The notes beneath the pieces are model-generated. The model saw only the letters and a list, made by a program, of their open reading frames with translations. It made no database searches and was not told the DNA's origin. Made by a program: the position numbers and the translations under genes. This document shows, piece by piece, positions 35,049 through 43,654 of a DNA stretch of 64,000 nt. How positions within the stretch are numbered: position 1 is the first letter of the stretch; the number at the start of each line of letters is the position of its first letter. This DNA is from Pseudomonas capeferrum (GTDB lineage: Bacteria > Pseudomonadota > Gammaproteobacteria > Pseudomonadales > Pseudomonadaceae), in NCBI RefSeq assembly GCF_013523055.1, contig NZ_JAAMQM010000002.1:62001-126000 (forward strand), read 5' to 3'.

Positions 35049-35581
35049 TCCGTGACATCCTGAAAATGGGCGATGAGCGCTTGCTGCGTATCGCCCCGCC
35101 GGTGCCGCAGAAGCTGATTGGCAGTGCCGAACTGCAGCAACTGATCGACGACATGTTCGAGACCATGCACCATGTCGGCGGAGTGGGGTTGGCGGCGCCG
35201 CAGATCGGGGTCGATCTGCAGCTGGTGATCTTCGGCTTCGAGCGCAGCGAGCGTTATCCCGACGCTGAAGCGGTGCCGCAGACCATCCTGCTGAATCCCG
35301 TGATCACGCCCATGGGGATGGAAGTGGAGGACGGCTGGGAAGGGTGCCTGTCCGTTCCTGGCTTGCGGGGCGTGGTACCGCGTTTCAAGCATATCCGTTA
35401 TGAAGGCATCGATCCGCAAGGTCGACCTGTCGAGCGCACTGCCGATGGCTTTCATGCTCGGGTAGTACAGCATGAATGCGATCACCTGATCGGGCGCTTG
35501 TACCCTTCGCGCATCCAGGACTTCACGCGGTTCGGCTATACCGACGTGCTGTTCCCGGGGCTCGACGTCAAGGACGACTGA
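35045..35581 (+). CDS. def: peptide deformylase
   Basis: A 178-residue metalloenzyme that removes the N-formyl group from nascent proteins. All three PDF motifs are present: '[10 protein letters not shown]' (46-55), '[11 protein letters not shown]' (Cys101) and 'QHECDHLIG' (His143, Glu144, His147). The start overlaps the upstream stop (ATGA), implying translational coupling with the YihY gene. It is not in the usual def-fmt cluster, so it is probably a second deformylase paralogue (inference). Its 3' end overlaps the convergent acetyltransferase gene by 46 bases. Confidence 0.92.
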   Translation: MIRDILKMGDERLLRIAPPVPQKLIGSAELQQLIDDMFETMHHVGGVGLAAPQIGVDLQLVIFGFERSERYPDAEAVPQTILLNPVITPMGMEVEDGWEGCLSVPGLRGVVPRFKHIRYEGIDPQGRPVERTADGFHARVVQHECDHLIGRLYPSRIQDFTRFGYTDVLFPGLDVKDD

Positions 35582-36060
35582 AGACGCGTCAGCGCTATCA
35601 GCGGCTTACTGCGTTGGTAGCGCGACAGACGCTCGGCCAGCACGGCGGGCAGACGATCGGCAAGGCGAAAGCCATTGCGACGATAGAAAGGTTCGAGGTC
35701 GGGGTGGCAGAACAGCCAGGTGGGTATTCCCACGTCGTTGAGCGCTGCCTCGATGAGATGTGCGGCCACTCCCTGGCCTCGTCTCGAGGGAGCCACGAAC
35801 AGTCCGGTGAGCCATTGCCCGCCGGGCACGGGACCAAGGTTCAGGCCTGCGATGATTTCCTTGTCGCGTGCCATCCATAGAGTGCCTTCGCCGACGGCAC
35901 GCATGCGCGAACCATGCTGGCGATAGAATCTATCGAGCAGCGCACGGTGAGGCCCGGTCGAAGGACAATGGCGGGTCAGGCGCAGTCTGCTCGAGAAGTG
36001 CTCTGCGTCAAGGCTTGGCTCGTTGGTATCGGTGATAACAGGCGGGATTGTTGTACGCAT
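35536..36060 (-). CDS. GNAT-family N-acetyltransferase
   Basis: A 174-residue protein with the GNAT core: '[24 protein letters not shown]' is motif A with the acetyl-CoA-binding 'RRGQGV' loop, followed by '[17 protein letters not shown]' (motif B). Substrate unknown. The 3' end overlaps def by 46 bases on the opposite strand. ATG at 36060 is the first plausible start; no strong ribosome-binding site is visible, so the N-terminus is uncertain. Confidence 0.78.
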   Translation of the reverse strand: MRTTIPPVITDTNEPSLDAEHFSSRLRLTRHCPSTGPHRALLDRFYRQHGSRMRAVGEGTLWMARDKEIIAGLNLGPVPGGQWLTGLFVAPSRRGQGVAAHLIEAALNDVGIPTWLFCHPDLEPFYRRNGFRLADRLPAVLAERLSRYQRSKPLIALTRLQSSLTSSPGNSTSV

Positions 36061-36251
36061 TGTAAAAGTGAATGTACTTGTTCGGGATTTCAGTATCCGG
36101 ATCGGGGAGTAGACTGTATCCATCCCAGACAGCAGTTTGAAGCGGGATCGGTACTTCGTGTCATTTCAGCAGTAGATCTGACAACTTCTCCGCGCCACTC
36201 GGGCATATGAAGTCAATCGCGTCGCTTGATTGCATTCAAAGGCCATTATCC

Positions 36252-36509
36252 ATGAAATCACTACTGATACTTGCATTGATCGGTGCGTCTTCGTTCGCCT
36301 TGGCGGATGAGGCGAGCACGTCAGCTTCCCAGCCGGTTGTCGAACAGTACGACTACTCCACCAACCTGGACATCAAACGTGTCATCAGTCTTTCGACCCT
36401 TCCCAATGTATGCGAAGTGGTGCCGGCGACCATGACTTATGAAGACCACCAGGGTCAGGTGCATGTCTTGCAGTACCGGGCGATGGGGGAAGGGTGTGGG
36501 GAAGGGTAA
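36252..36509 (+). CDS. DUF2790 small periplasmic protein
   Basis: An 85-residue protein with a signal peptide ('SLLILALIGASSFALA') and the DUF2790 motif 'LDIKRVISLSTLPNVCEVVPATMTYEDHQG'. The domain occurs in multiple small secreted proteins of Pseudomonas, several of which respond to copper or other stress in reported work; the role here is unknown. Two cysteines remain in the mature part and may form a disulfide. Confidence 0.85.
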   Translation: MKSLLILALIGASSFALADEASTSASQPVVEQYDYSTNLDIKRVISLSTLPNVCEVVPATMTYEDHQGQVHVLQYRAMGEGCGEG

Positions 36510-36546
36510 TGCAGTGCTGACGCAGTATGGCCACCGCCATCGTGTC

Positions 36547-36711
36547 GTTTGAGCAGCATTCATTGCCAGGCGAGTCCTGCGGCCTCGATCGCAGGACTCG
36601 CCCGCTCACCACTAGACGCTTGTCTTCGCTACACCGCATACCGGTGGTGAGCGGGCTTGTCCCGCGATCGAGGCCGCAGGACTCGCCTGGCAATAAATAC
36701 TGCTCTGACAA
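36547..36711. repeat. BIME-like palindrome with cgcgggacaagcccgc arms
   Basis: Inverted arms 36551-36610 and 36641-36709 share 'ccaggcgagtcctgcggcct' and its inverse, with a centre at about 36611-36640. The innermost parts relate to the arms of the nested elements ('acaagcccgctcaccacc' on the minus strand). It fills most of the 322-base gap before the LysE-type gene. Confidence 0.85.
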
Positions 36712-36831
36712 CGCGATGATGGTGGTTTCGCGGTACTGAAACCAAGATCCCCACAGCAATTTCTTCCAATACAGCTTCCATCCTTTCAACATCCAATAGA
36801 CCCTGCTTCCATCAATAGCCGAGTCTTGCTC

Positions 36832-37476
36832 ATGCCCTTCACCAACGGTTTTCTCCTCTCGCTCTCCTTGTGCCTGGACATCGGTATCGCCAATATCGCC
36901 ATGATCACCCTGGCCATGCGGCGAGGGTTCCTGCAGGGATTCTGGTTGGGTCTGGGAACCTGTATCGGCGATCTGATCTATGCCATCGCGGCACTGGCAG
37001 GCATGACCGTGCTGCTGCAGTTCGACACCGTGCGGTGGGCGCTCTGGCTGGGCGGTTCGGCGTTGCTGGTCTGGTTCGCGATAAGGATGCTGCTGGCCGC
37101 GTGGCGCGGCGGCCATCTGGAGGCACGCGGTCAAGTGGTGGTGGAATCGGCTTGGCGCGAGTTCCTGCGAGGCATCTTCCTGGCCCTGTCATCGCCCAGC
37201 GCAATCCTCTGGTTCACCGCGGTCGGAGGTGCCTTGATCTCGCGCTCCGCAGGCGGCGGCCTGGCGCAGGCCGGCTGGTTCCTGACAGGATTCTTCGCCG
37301 CCGGGCTGTTCTGGTGCCTGTCGCTGTGCGCCGTCGCAAGCCAGGGCGGACGATTGCTGGGGGATCGGTTGCTGACCTGGTCCTACCTGCTGTCGGCAGG
37401 GATCTTTTGCTACTTCGCCCTGTATGTGATCGTTTCCGGCTACCGCGAATTCATCCTGGCGGTGCCTGTTGCGTAG
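36832..37476 (+). CDS. LysE-family amino acid exporter
   Basis: A 214-residue membrane protein with about six hydrophobic segments and the LysE pattern: N-terminal 'FLLSLSLCLDIGIANIAMITLAMRRGF', then 'GLGTCIGDLIYAIAALAGM' and a central basic loop. It exports an amino acid or analogue. ATG at 36832 is preferred to the TTG six bases earlier. It converges with an AraC-family gene whose 3' end overlaps by 37 bases; such neighbours often control the exporter, but this is inferred. Confidence 0.85.
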   Translation: MPFTNGFLLSLSLCLDIGIANIAMITLAMRRGFLQGFWLGLGTCIGDLIYAIAALAGMTVLLQFDTVRWALWLGGSALLVWFAIRMLLAAWRGGHLEARGQVVVESAWREFLRGIFLALSSPSAILWFTAVGGALISRSAGGGLAQAGWFLTGFFAAGLFWCLSLCAVASQGGRLLGDRLLTWSYLLSAGIFCYFALYVIVSGYREFILAVPVA

Positions 37477-38249
37477 ATCGCTGCGTAATGCCGTGGTGTC
37501 ATGCCATGCGTGCGTCGAAAGGCAGTGATGAAATGGCTCTGATCATAAAAGCCCAGGTCGAGCGCCACATCATGGGAATGCCTGCCCCGACGCAGTCGCC
37601 GACGCGCCTCGATCAGCCGCAATTGCATGTGGTACTGCAGCGGCCCCAGGCCAGTGGCTTTCTTGAAACAGCGGACAAAATGGTACTTGCTCAGCCCGGC
37701 AACGCCAGCCAGATGGTCCAGTTCCAATCGTTGCGACAGATGATCACGCATGCAGCCGAGGCTGCGGGCAAGCGCGGGCCTCTGCTCGCCTGGCGTGGCC
37801 TCGGGTTGTTCGAGCAGTTGCGCATAGAGCAGAAGCTGCGCCTGTTCCTGCTCATGGGCCGGTGATCGAGCCAGCTCGAGCAATGCGGCAAACAGCGCGG
37901 GCCGATGCAGACTGCCCTGTTCGAAGCTGGGTGGCTGGTCGGTCGAGCGCAGATTGTTCTCGGCGATCACCCGGCGCAGCGTCTCGGGCGCCAGGTGCAC
38001 GCCCACGTATTCGGCGCCTTCGGGGCCGAAGCACGACCCCTGTACCGCCAACGGGTTGTACAACGTCACCTGACCAGGCAACACCTGCAGCTCCCGACCC
38101 TCCAGCCAGACATGTTCATGCCCGCCGAGGTTGGCGCCCAGGACATAGTCTTCATGAGTATGGCGGGGAAAGCTGGCGCCCGCGGCGGCACGTGCCCATG
38201 ACAGCTCGAGCGACTGACAGGCATGCAGCGTTTCGATGCTGGGCGTCAT
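37440..38249 (-). CDS. AraC-family transcriptional regulator
   Basis: A 269-residue regulator with an N-terminal cupin-like ligand domain ('FPRHTHEDYVLGANLGGHEHVWLEGRELQVLPGQVTLYNP') and two C-terminal HTH motifs ('LDHLAGVAGLSKYHFVRCFKKATGLGPLQYHMQLRL' and 'DVALDLGFYDQSHFITAFRRTHGMTPRHY'). The ligand is probably a small molecule, perhaps an amino acid given the adjacent exporter. It overlaps the LysE gene by 37 bases at the 3' end. Confidence 0.9.
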   Translation of the reverse strand: MTPSIETLHACQSLELSWARAAAGASFPRHTHEDYVLGANLGGHEHVWLEGRELQVLPGQVTLYNPLAVQGSCFGPEGAEYVGVHLAPETLRRVIAENNLRSTDQPPSFEQGSLHRPALFAALLELARSPAHEQEQAQLLLYAQLLEQPEATPGEQRPALARSLGCMRDHLSQRLELDHLAGVAGLSKYHFVRCFKKATGLGPLQYHMQLRLIEARRRLRRGRHSHDVALDLGFYDQSHFITAFRRTHGMTPRHYAAIYATGTARMNSR

Positions 38250-38406
38250 CGGCGAGTCCTTGGGGCGAATTATGCGCTACGCTATCGGGCCAGTACCGTT
38301 CGGGCAATGCCTGGTGGTCCATGCGGCTCATTCGAGCGCTCGAGGTCGAGTGTTCGAATCAACCTTGCAGGCCCCTGCCGCCCAATCATACGTCGAGGCC
38401 ACGGAC

Positions 38407-38886
38407 ATGACTGCCACCCCCGTCTTCCCCTCTCGCTTCGAAAGCGGCCGCTCGATGATCGTGGCTGGATTCGCCGGGCGCATCAGCAGCGATGACCTGG
38501 GCGGTCTGCCTCGTCTGTGGCAGCGTTTCGCGCCGCGCATCGGCCACGTCCCCAAGCAGATCGGCATGGAAACCTATGGCTTGTGCTATCACCCGGACGA
38601 GCGGGGCGGCTTCGAGTATCTGGCCGGAGTGGAAGTCGCCGATGCAGGCGAGTTGCCGAAGGAATTCACGACGCTGGTGCTGGCGCCGCAACGCTATGCG
38701 GTCTTCGAGCACCGCGATGGCCTGCAAGCGCTCAAGGATACGTTCGACGGCATCTTTCAACACTGGCTGCCCAACTCGGGAGAGCATTCGGCCAATTCTC
38801 CTGTGTTCGAGCGCTACCCTGCGACCTTCAACCCTGCCGATCCCCGATCGCTGGTAGAAATCTGGGTACCACTGGAACAGCCCTGA
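38407..38886 (+). CDS. GyrI-like / AraC effector-binding-domain protein
   Basis: A 159-residue stand-alone GyrI-like domain: 'SRFESGRSMIVAGFAGRIS', 'YGLCYHPDERGGFEYLAGVEV', 'QRYAVFEHRDGLQALKDTFDGIFQHWLP' and the C-terminal 'VEIWVPLEQ'. These domains bind small amphipathic or aromatic molecules and are found in transcription regulators or as solitary proteins such as SbmC/GyrI. A GAGG site lies upstream of the ATG. Ligand unknown. Confidence 0.8.
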   Translation: MTATPVFPSRFESGRSMIVAGFAGRISSDDLGGLPRLWQRFAPRIGHVPKQIGMETYGLCYHPDERGGFEYLAGVEVADAGELPKEFTTLVLAPQRYAVFEHRDGLQALKDTFDGIFQHWLPNSGEHSANSPVFERYPATFNPADPRSLVEIWVPLEQP

Positions 38887-38997
38887 GAGGCCTGAGGATA
38901 GGTCCTTGGTTGTCGATTATCCCTACACCGTTGGGTGAGTAGTACGAGGCGCCAGTACAACGGCGTCCTCACACCTGAGCAAGCGGAGGAGACATCC

Positions 38998-39423
38998 ATG
39001 AACACTGCTGCCGAAAATGAAATCCGCCAATTGATCGAGCGCTGGGTACAGGCCGTACGCGACCGCGACCTAGACGCTATCTGCGCACCTTACGCCGAGG
39101 ACATCCTGGCTTTCGATGCCGTCAAGGCCCTGCAATTCGTTGGCAAGGCCGCCTATCGCGCGCATTGGGAAATGTGCATGAGCTACTGTACAGGGCCCAT
39201 GGTTTTCGAAGTGGCCCAACTGCAGGTGCACGCCGATGCGGATCTGGCACTGGCCCACTGGCTGAATCGTTGCGGGCCCTCGGACGATGAGACGCAATGC
39301 GGCTTCATGCGCGCCACCGTGGGCTATCGTCGTATCGAAGGTCACTGGCAGGTGATCCACGAGCACTGGTCGGCACCCTTCGACATGGAAACCCAGAGAG
39401 CCCTTTTCGACCTGAAGCCCTGA
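38998..39423 (+). CDS. NTF2/SnoaL-like (DUF4440) protein
   Basis: A 141-residue cone-shaped alpha+beta barrel protein: 'IRQLIERWVQAVRDRDLDAICAPYAEDILAFDAV' is the typical SnoaL/DUF4440 opening, and 'ATVGYRRIEGHWQVIHEHWSAPFD' the typical end. A perfect GGAGGAGA site precedes the ATG. Enzymes of this fold include ketosteroid-isomerase-like and SgcJ/EcaC-type proteins; the substrate is unknown. It lies 57 bases upstream of a YciI-type pseudogene and an SRPBCC gene on the same strand; these three folds are commonly found together. Confidence 0.82.
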   Translation: MNTAAENEIRQLIERWVQAVRDRDLDAICAPYAEDILAFDAVKALQFVGKAAYRAHWEMCMSYCTGPMVFEVAQLQVHADADLALAHWLNRCGPSDDETQCGFMRATVGYRRIEGHWQVIHEHWSAPFDMETQRALFDLKP

Positions 39424-39479
39424 TCTGAGAACGGTTTGTTTTATCGCCAAATGCACTTTGCCGCGCCGCACAGAGGAGC

Positions 39480-39840
39480 ATGAGTCCCCTGTGCCTGGTC
39501 TATCGTGACGAAGGGCTCTCGTGCTGCCTTGCAACCTGGAAGACGCCAACTGCATGACTAAGCCGAATCGTCGCGCGACCCTGGAGTAATGCTGGCGAGC
39601 GAGGCGCCGAAATCGCCAGTGTCGGCAACCACGGTACGTGCACGCGCAATGCGCATGAGCCTGACCGATGGCCTCTATACCGAGACCAGGGAGCGACTCG
39701 TCGGCTTTGATCTGGCCGACGCTCGAAATCTCGACAAGGCCTTGAATATTGCCAAGGTTTTCTCAGCCGTGCGGGTCGGTAGTGTGGAGGTGCGACCGGT
39801 GCGCGAGCTGCGAACCTGCCCACGGAGAACGTTACGATGA
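39480..39840 (+). pseudogene. frameshifted YciI/DGPF-domain gene
   Basis: Remnant of a YciI-like (YCII, DGPF) gene. It has an AGAGGAGC ribosome-binding site, ATG at 39480 and the family opening 'LCLVYRDEG' in frame 0, then a jump to frame 2 ('RALVLPCNLEDANCM', 39512-) and another to frame 1, which carries 'ASEAPKSPVSATTVRARAMRMSLTDGLYTETRERLVGFDLADARNLDKALNIA' type sequence ending 'GSVEVRPVREL'. It overlaps the SRPBCC start by four bases. The strong site and coupled stop suggest recent inactivation, though two sequencing errors cannot be excluded. The middle also seems shorter than intact homologues. Confidence 0.72.
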
Positions 39841-40328
39841 GCCTAGAACGACCTGGCCAGGGATCGGCGCAACATGAACTCTCCATCAGTCGATTGATCG
39901 ATGCGCCCCCCGCCAAGGTGTTCCGGGCCTGGACCGAGCCGCAATGGCTGACCCAATGGTGGGGCCCCTACGGCATGACCACGCCGGAATGCGAGATGCA
40001 GCTCTGGGTGGGTGGGGTATTCCGGACCTTGATGCATGCGGCGGACGGTGCCGAATACCTTAACCAGGGCGTGTTCCTCGACATCGTCGCGCCGCGGCGG
40101 CTGGTTTTTACCGATGCATTTCTTCCGGGATGGGTGCCATCGGAGAAGGCCTTCATGACCGTGGTCGTGACTTTCGACGACGAGCTGGGCAGAACCCGCT
40201 ATACCGCACGTGCCTGGCACTGGAACGCCTCGGATTGCCGTACTCATGACGAAATGGGGTTTTACCAGGGTTGGGGTGAAAGCCTGGATCGTCTGGTAGA
40301 GGTGGTGACCCAGCGGATGCCGGATTGA
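39837..40328 (+). CDS. SRPBCC (AHSA1) family protein
   Basis: A 163-residue START/Bet v1-like protein with the AHSA1 opening 'LSISRLIDAPPAKVFRAWTEPQWLTQWWGP' and the 'AWHWNASDCRTHDEMGFYQGWGESLDRL' end. Its ATG overlaps the stop of the YciI pseudogene (ATGA), so translation was coupled; loss of the upstream frame may reduce its expression. Members bind hydrophobic ligands; a role in a stress or metabolite response is inferred only. Confidence 0.85.
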   Translation: MSLERPGQGSAQHELSISRLIDAPPAKVFRAWTEPQWLTQWWGPYGMTTPECEMQLWVGGVFRTLMHAADGAEYLNQGVFLDIVAPRRLVFTDAFLPGWVPSEKAFMTVVVTFDDELGRTRYTARAWHWNASDCRTHDEMGFYQGWGESLDRLVEVVTQRMPD

Positions 40329-40434
40329 TGGACCGGACCGAATGAGCCCCGCGGCGTGACCCTGGCCATTTGGTCGGGTGCGGCGAGCGCGGAAGCAGCG
40401 TCAGGGGAAACGCCGCTTGCGCGATATGCGGTGA

Positions 40435-40905
40435 TCAGCCGGCGACGAAGTTCGGTGGGCTCACCAGCTCGACGGTCTGTTGCTTGCGCGGCGCGAGAAT
40501 CTCGGCGACGCCTTCGACGACCAGTTCATCATTCTGGTTGTAGACATTGGTGGCGATACGCACCTTGAACTTGGGCAGTTTCTCGAGGATTTCCAGGCGA
40601 ACGGTCAGCGTATCGCCGATCTTCACCGGTTTCTGGAAGCTCATGGTCTGGCCCAGGTAGATCGTCCCCGGGCCGGGCAGGGTGCAGGCCACGGCGGCGC
40701 TGATCAATGCGCCGCTGAACATGCCATGGGCAATACGCTCGCGGAACATGCTCTTGGCGGCGAACTCGGCATCCAGGTGTACGGGGTTGTGGTCACCGGA
40801 CATGGCGGCGAACAGCTGGATGTCGCGCTCTTCCACAGACTTCTCGTACTGGGCGGTCTGGCCGACTTCGAGAGCTTCGTAAGGCGTGTTGCTGACCTGG
40901 GTCAT
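40435..40905 (-). CDS. phaJ: MaoC-type (R)-specific enoyl-CoA hydratase
   Basis: A 156-residue hot-dog-fold hydratase with the catalytic Asp-His pair in 'SGDHNPVHLD' (Asp38, His43) and the substrate-tunnel pattern of PhaJ proteins ('IAHGMFSGALISAAVACTLPGPGTIYLGQTMSFQKPVKIGDTL'). It converts trans-2-enoyl-CoA to (R)-3-hydroxyacyl-CoA, linking beta-oxidation to polyhydroxyalkanoate synthesis. It lies divergent from fadD2, as in P. putida-type genomes, which fits a lipid role. Which PhaJ paralogue it is cannot be told with certainty. Confidence 0.85.
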   Translation of the reverse strand: MTQVSNTPYEALEVGQTAQYEKSVEERDIQLFAAMSGDHNPVHLDAEFAAKSMFRERIAHGMFSGALISAAVACTLPGPGTIYLGQTMSFQKPVKIGDTLTVRLEILEKLPKFKVRIATNVYNQNDELVVEGVAEILAPRKQQTVELVSPPNFVAG

Positions 40906-41351
40906 CGGGACTTCCTCAAGGTTCGGAAAAGGATGGCGCATCATCGATTGGCAGTGGGCGGCCTGGGAGGCGCCTGCCATGGATCGTGGATGATAGCGCC
41001 GCTAGCCTCGTCACGAAGGATGTTGTCGAGTTGTTCGTGCCACGCCTAGCTGGGCGCGGCTGTCGGTGTCGGTTACTGGCCGCGCGTGTGAAGAAGGCGG
41101 CCAGATCGGTGAGACGCCTGCTGGTGCCCTCCGGATCACATTCGCGTGCGACGGAGCATCGTGGACCGCTCGTTGTGGGCCAGCCGTACAAATAAGATTC
41201 ACGATGTTAATGGCGGCGCTTGGCGTATTTGCCGCCCTTGGCGGACCTGTTAACGTCCGCCTGTGTCGCATGGGGTTGTGGGTGGGCTAGACGGGCGCAC
41301 CTGCAGCCGGCAACCAAACCTGGACGGCTCGGGCAGAGGAATAACAATAAA
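40906..41351. other. divergent phaJ-fadD2 intergenic region
   Basis: 446 bases hold the divergent promoters of the phaJ-type gene and fadD2. No coding frame, REP element or terminator is visible. I looked for a PsrA/FadR-type palindrome (GAAAC-N4-GTTTC) and did not find one. Confidence 0.35.
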
Positions 41352-43040
41352 ATGCAAGCTGACTTCTGGAATGACAAGCGCCCCGCGGGGGTACCTTCGA
41401 CCATCGACATCAATGCCTACGACTCTGTGGTCGAAGTCTTCGAGCGCTCCTGCAAGCGCTTCGCCGACCGCCCGGCCTTCAGCAACCTGGGCGTGACGTT
41501 GACCTACGGTGAACTCGATGCCTTGTCCGCGGCCTTTGCCGCCTGGCTGCAGCAGCACACGAGCCTGGCGCCGGGCGACCGCATCGCGGTGCAGATGCCT
41601 AACGTGCTGCAGTATCCCATCGCCGTGTTCGGCGCCCTGCGCGCGGGGCTCATCGTGGTCAACACCAATCCGCTTTACACCGAGCGGGAAATGCGCCACC
41701 AGTTCAAGGATGCGGGCGCGCGCGCGCTGGTCTACCTCAACCTCTTCGGCAAGCGTGTGCAGGAGGTGCTGCCCGATACGGATATCGAGTACCTGATAGA
41801 AGCGAAGATGGGCGACCTGCTGGCCACGCCCAAGGGCTGGCTGGTCAACACCCTGGTCGACAAGCTGAAGAAAATGGTCCCGGCCTATAGCCTGCCCCAG
41901 GCCATATCTTTCAAACGGGCCCTGCGCGAAGGGCGTGGTCGGCAGTTGAAGCCGGCGAGCCTGGGCCTGGATGACATCGCCGTGCTGCAATACACCGGCG
42001 GAACCACGGGCCTTGCCAAGGGCGCGATGCTCACTCACGGTAACCTGGTGGCCAACATGCTGCAGGTGCTTGCCTGTTTCTCCCAGCATGGACCTGACGG
42101 GCAGAAGATGATCAAGGAAGGGCAGGAGGTGATGATCGCGCCACTGCCGCTCTATCACATCTATGCCTTTACCGCGAATTGCATGTGCATGATGGTCACG
42201 GGCAATCACAACATCCTGATCACCAATCCGCGCGATATTCCCGCTTTTATCAAGGAGCTGGGCAAGTGGCGGTTTTCCGCGTTGCTGGGCCTCAACACGC
42301 TGTTCGTCGCGCTGATGGATCATCCGCAGTTCAAGAACCTGGATTTCTCGGCCCTCAAGGTCACCAACTCCGGTGGCACGGCCCTGGTCAAGGCGACGGC
42401 GGAGCGCTGGGAGGCCCTCACCGGGTGTCGTATCGTCGAGGGCTATGGCCTGACGGAGACCTCGCCGGTGGCCAGTACCAACCCCTATGGTCAGCTCGCC
42501 CGTCTGGGCACCGTCGGCATCCCCGTGGCGGGCACGGCCTACAAGGTCATCGACGAGGAGGGTAACGAGTTGCCGCTGGGCGAACGGGGCGAGTTGTGCA
42601 TCAAGGGACCGCAGGTCATGAAGGGTTACTGGCGGCAGCCCGAGGCGACGGCGCAGACCCTCGATGCCGAGGGATGGCTCAAGACGGGCGATATCGCAGT
42701 GATCGACGAGGATGGCTATACCCGCATTGTCGATCGCAAGAAAGACATGATCATCGTCTCGGGCTTCAACGTGTACCCCAACGAGATCGAGGACGTGGTC
42801 ATGAGCCATCCGCAGGTCGCGAGTTGCGCGGCCATCGGGGTGCCCGACGAGCGTTCCGGCGAGGCGGTCAAGCTGTTCGTGGTAGCGCGTGAAGGCGGGG
42901 TCAGCATCGAGGAGCTCAAGGCGTTCTGCAAGGCCAACTTCACGGGATACAAGGTCCCTCGACAGATTGTCCTGCGCGATGCCTTGCCGATGACGCCTGT
43001 AGGGAAGATCCTGCGGCGCGAGCTGCGGGAGGAAGGGTAG
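41352..43040 (+). CDS. fadD2: long-chain fatty acid-CoA ligase FadD2
   Basis: A 562-residue AMP-forming acyl-CoA ligase that activates fatty acids with ATP and CoA, feeding beta-oxidation. P-loop signature 'YTGGTTGLAKGAML' lies at 214-227, 'EGYGLTETSP' near 370, 'GWLKTGDIA' near 440, and the catalytic Lys is in 'PVGKILRREL' at the C-terminus. The N-terminus 'MQADFWNDKRPAGVP' matches FadD2 of pseudomonads, which precedes fadD1. ATG at 41352 was chosen on this basis; a longer in-frame start is less likely. The fadD1 gene follows after a repeat-containing gap of 614 bases. Confidence 0.92.
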   Translation: MQADFWNDKRPAGVPSTIDINAYDSVVEVFERSCKRFADRPAFSNLGVTLTYGELDALSAAFAAWLQQHTSLAPGDRIAVQMPNVLQYPIAVFGALRAGLIVVNTNPLYTEREMRHQFKDAGARALVYLNLFGKRVQEVLPDTDIEYLIEAKMGDLLATPKGWLVNTLVDKLKKMVPAYSLPQAISFKRALREGRGRQLKPASLGLDDIAVLQYTGGTTGLAKGAMLTHGNLVANMLQVLACFSQHGPDGQKMIKEGQEVMIAPLPLYHIYAFTANCMCMMVTGNHNILITNPRDIPAFIKELGKWRFSALLGLNTLFVALMDHPQFKNLDFSALKVTNSGGTALVKATAERWEALTGCRIVEGYGLTETSPVASTNPYGQLARLGTVGIPVAGTAYKVIDEEGNELPLGERGELCIKGPQVMKGYWRQPEATAQTLDAEGWLKTGDIAVIDEDGYTRIVDRKKDMIIVSGFNVYPNEIEDVVMSHPQVASCAAIGVPDERSGEAVKLFVVAREGGVSIEELKAFCKANFTGYKVPRQIVLRDALPMTPVGKILRRELREEG

Positions 43041-43095
43041 AGGGGGTGGCCAAATTGTGGAGACCTGTCCCTCGTTGGTGGCGGCGACTCGGCCC

Positions 43096-43321
43096 CGTGT
43101 AGGGGCTGGCTTGCCGGGACGCCGGGCCGCCTGCGATCGAGCCTGAAAGGCTCGCCTGGCAACGAAGATGGGTTACTCGGCATGGTAGTCGTGGATGCAT
43201 TGGATGCAGGCGATCGGCGTACCCACAATTATCCGGGTGAGAAAAGCTTCAGCGTTGCCAGGCGAGCCTTTCAGGCTCGATCGCAGACGGTCCGGCGTCC
43301 CGGCAAGCCAGCTCTTACACA
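43096..43321. repeat. arm-core-arm dispersed repeat, copy 2
   Basis: Inverted arms (about 43096-43161 and 43254-43321) share 'gccgggacgccgg' and its inverse and 'cgcctggcaac' and its inverse. The non-palindromic core at 43162-43253 matches the core of copy 1 at 11041-11123 (for example 'gtcgtggatgca' and 'gcgtacccaca'). It lies between fadD2 and fadD1. A small extra REP-like palindrome ('gcgccgcgcgagcggcgc', about 43390-43407) follows. Confidence 0.85.
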
Positions 43322-43654
43322 GATCCGAGCTGTGGCTACAAGCGATCCACAACTGGAATGCAGCTCATGGCGCCAACGTTTGATGTGCAGAATGCGCCGC
43401 GCGAGCGGCGCTTGGTCTCGGAAGCGCTGACAAACCCAACAGCATGCGAGAAAAGTCTTTTTTCGTGACCAGGTCAACCTATTGAGTCATTTTTGTGACC
43501 GGCAGCCCTCATGCGGCTCTAGGCGGCCTCTGGCAAAGCTGCTACTCTCGGCGCGCTTTCGGATGATCCGGTCCCTCTGATCCGTCATTCACTACCTATA
43601 ACAATCGCATCGACGCGATGAAGAATTTCGCTGTTGCTGAAGGAGTGGGCTTCC

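Noticed and set aside
35045..36060. Toxin-antitoxin-like overlapping pair (def/GNAT)
   Set aside because: The genes are convergent rather than operonic, def has all catalytic motifs, and the acetyltransferase is larger than GNAT toxins and lacks an adjacent antitoxin.
39589..39840. Independent 83-codon gene before the SRPBCC gene
   Set aside because: Its sequence is the C-terminal part of a YciI-type protein whose start lies in another frame upstream, and it lacks its own ribosome-binding site, so it is reported as part of a pseudogene.
40906..41351. PsrA/FadR operator in the phaJ-fadD2 gap
   Set aside because: I found no GAAAC-N4-GTTTC-like palindrome there.
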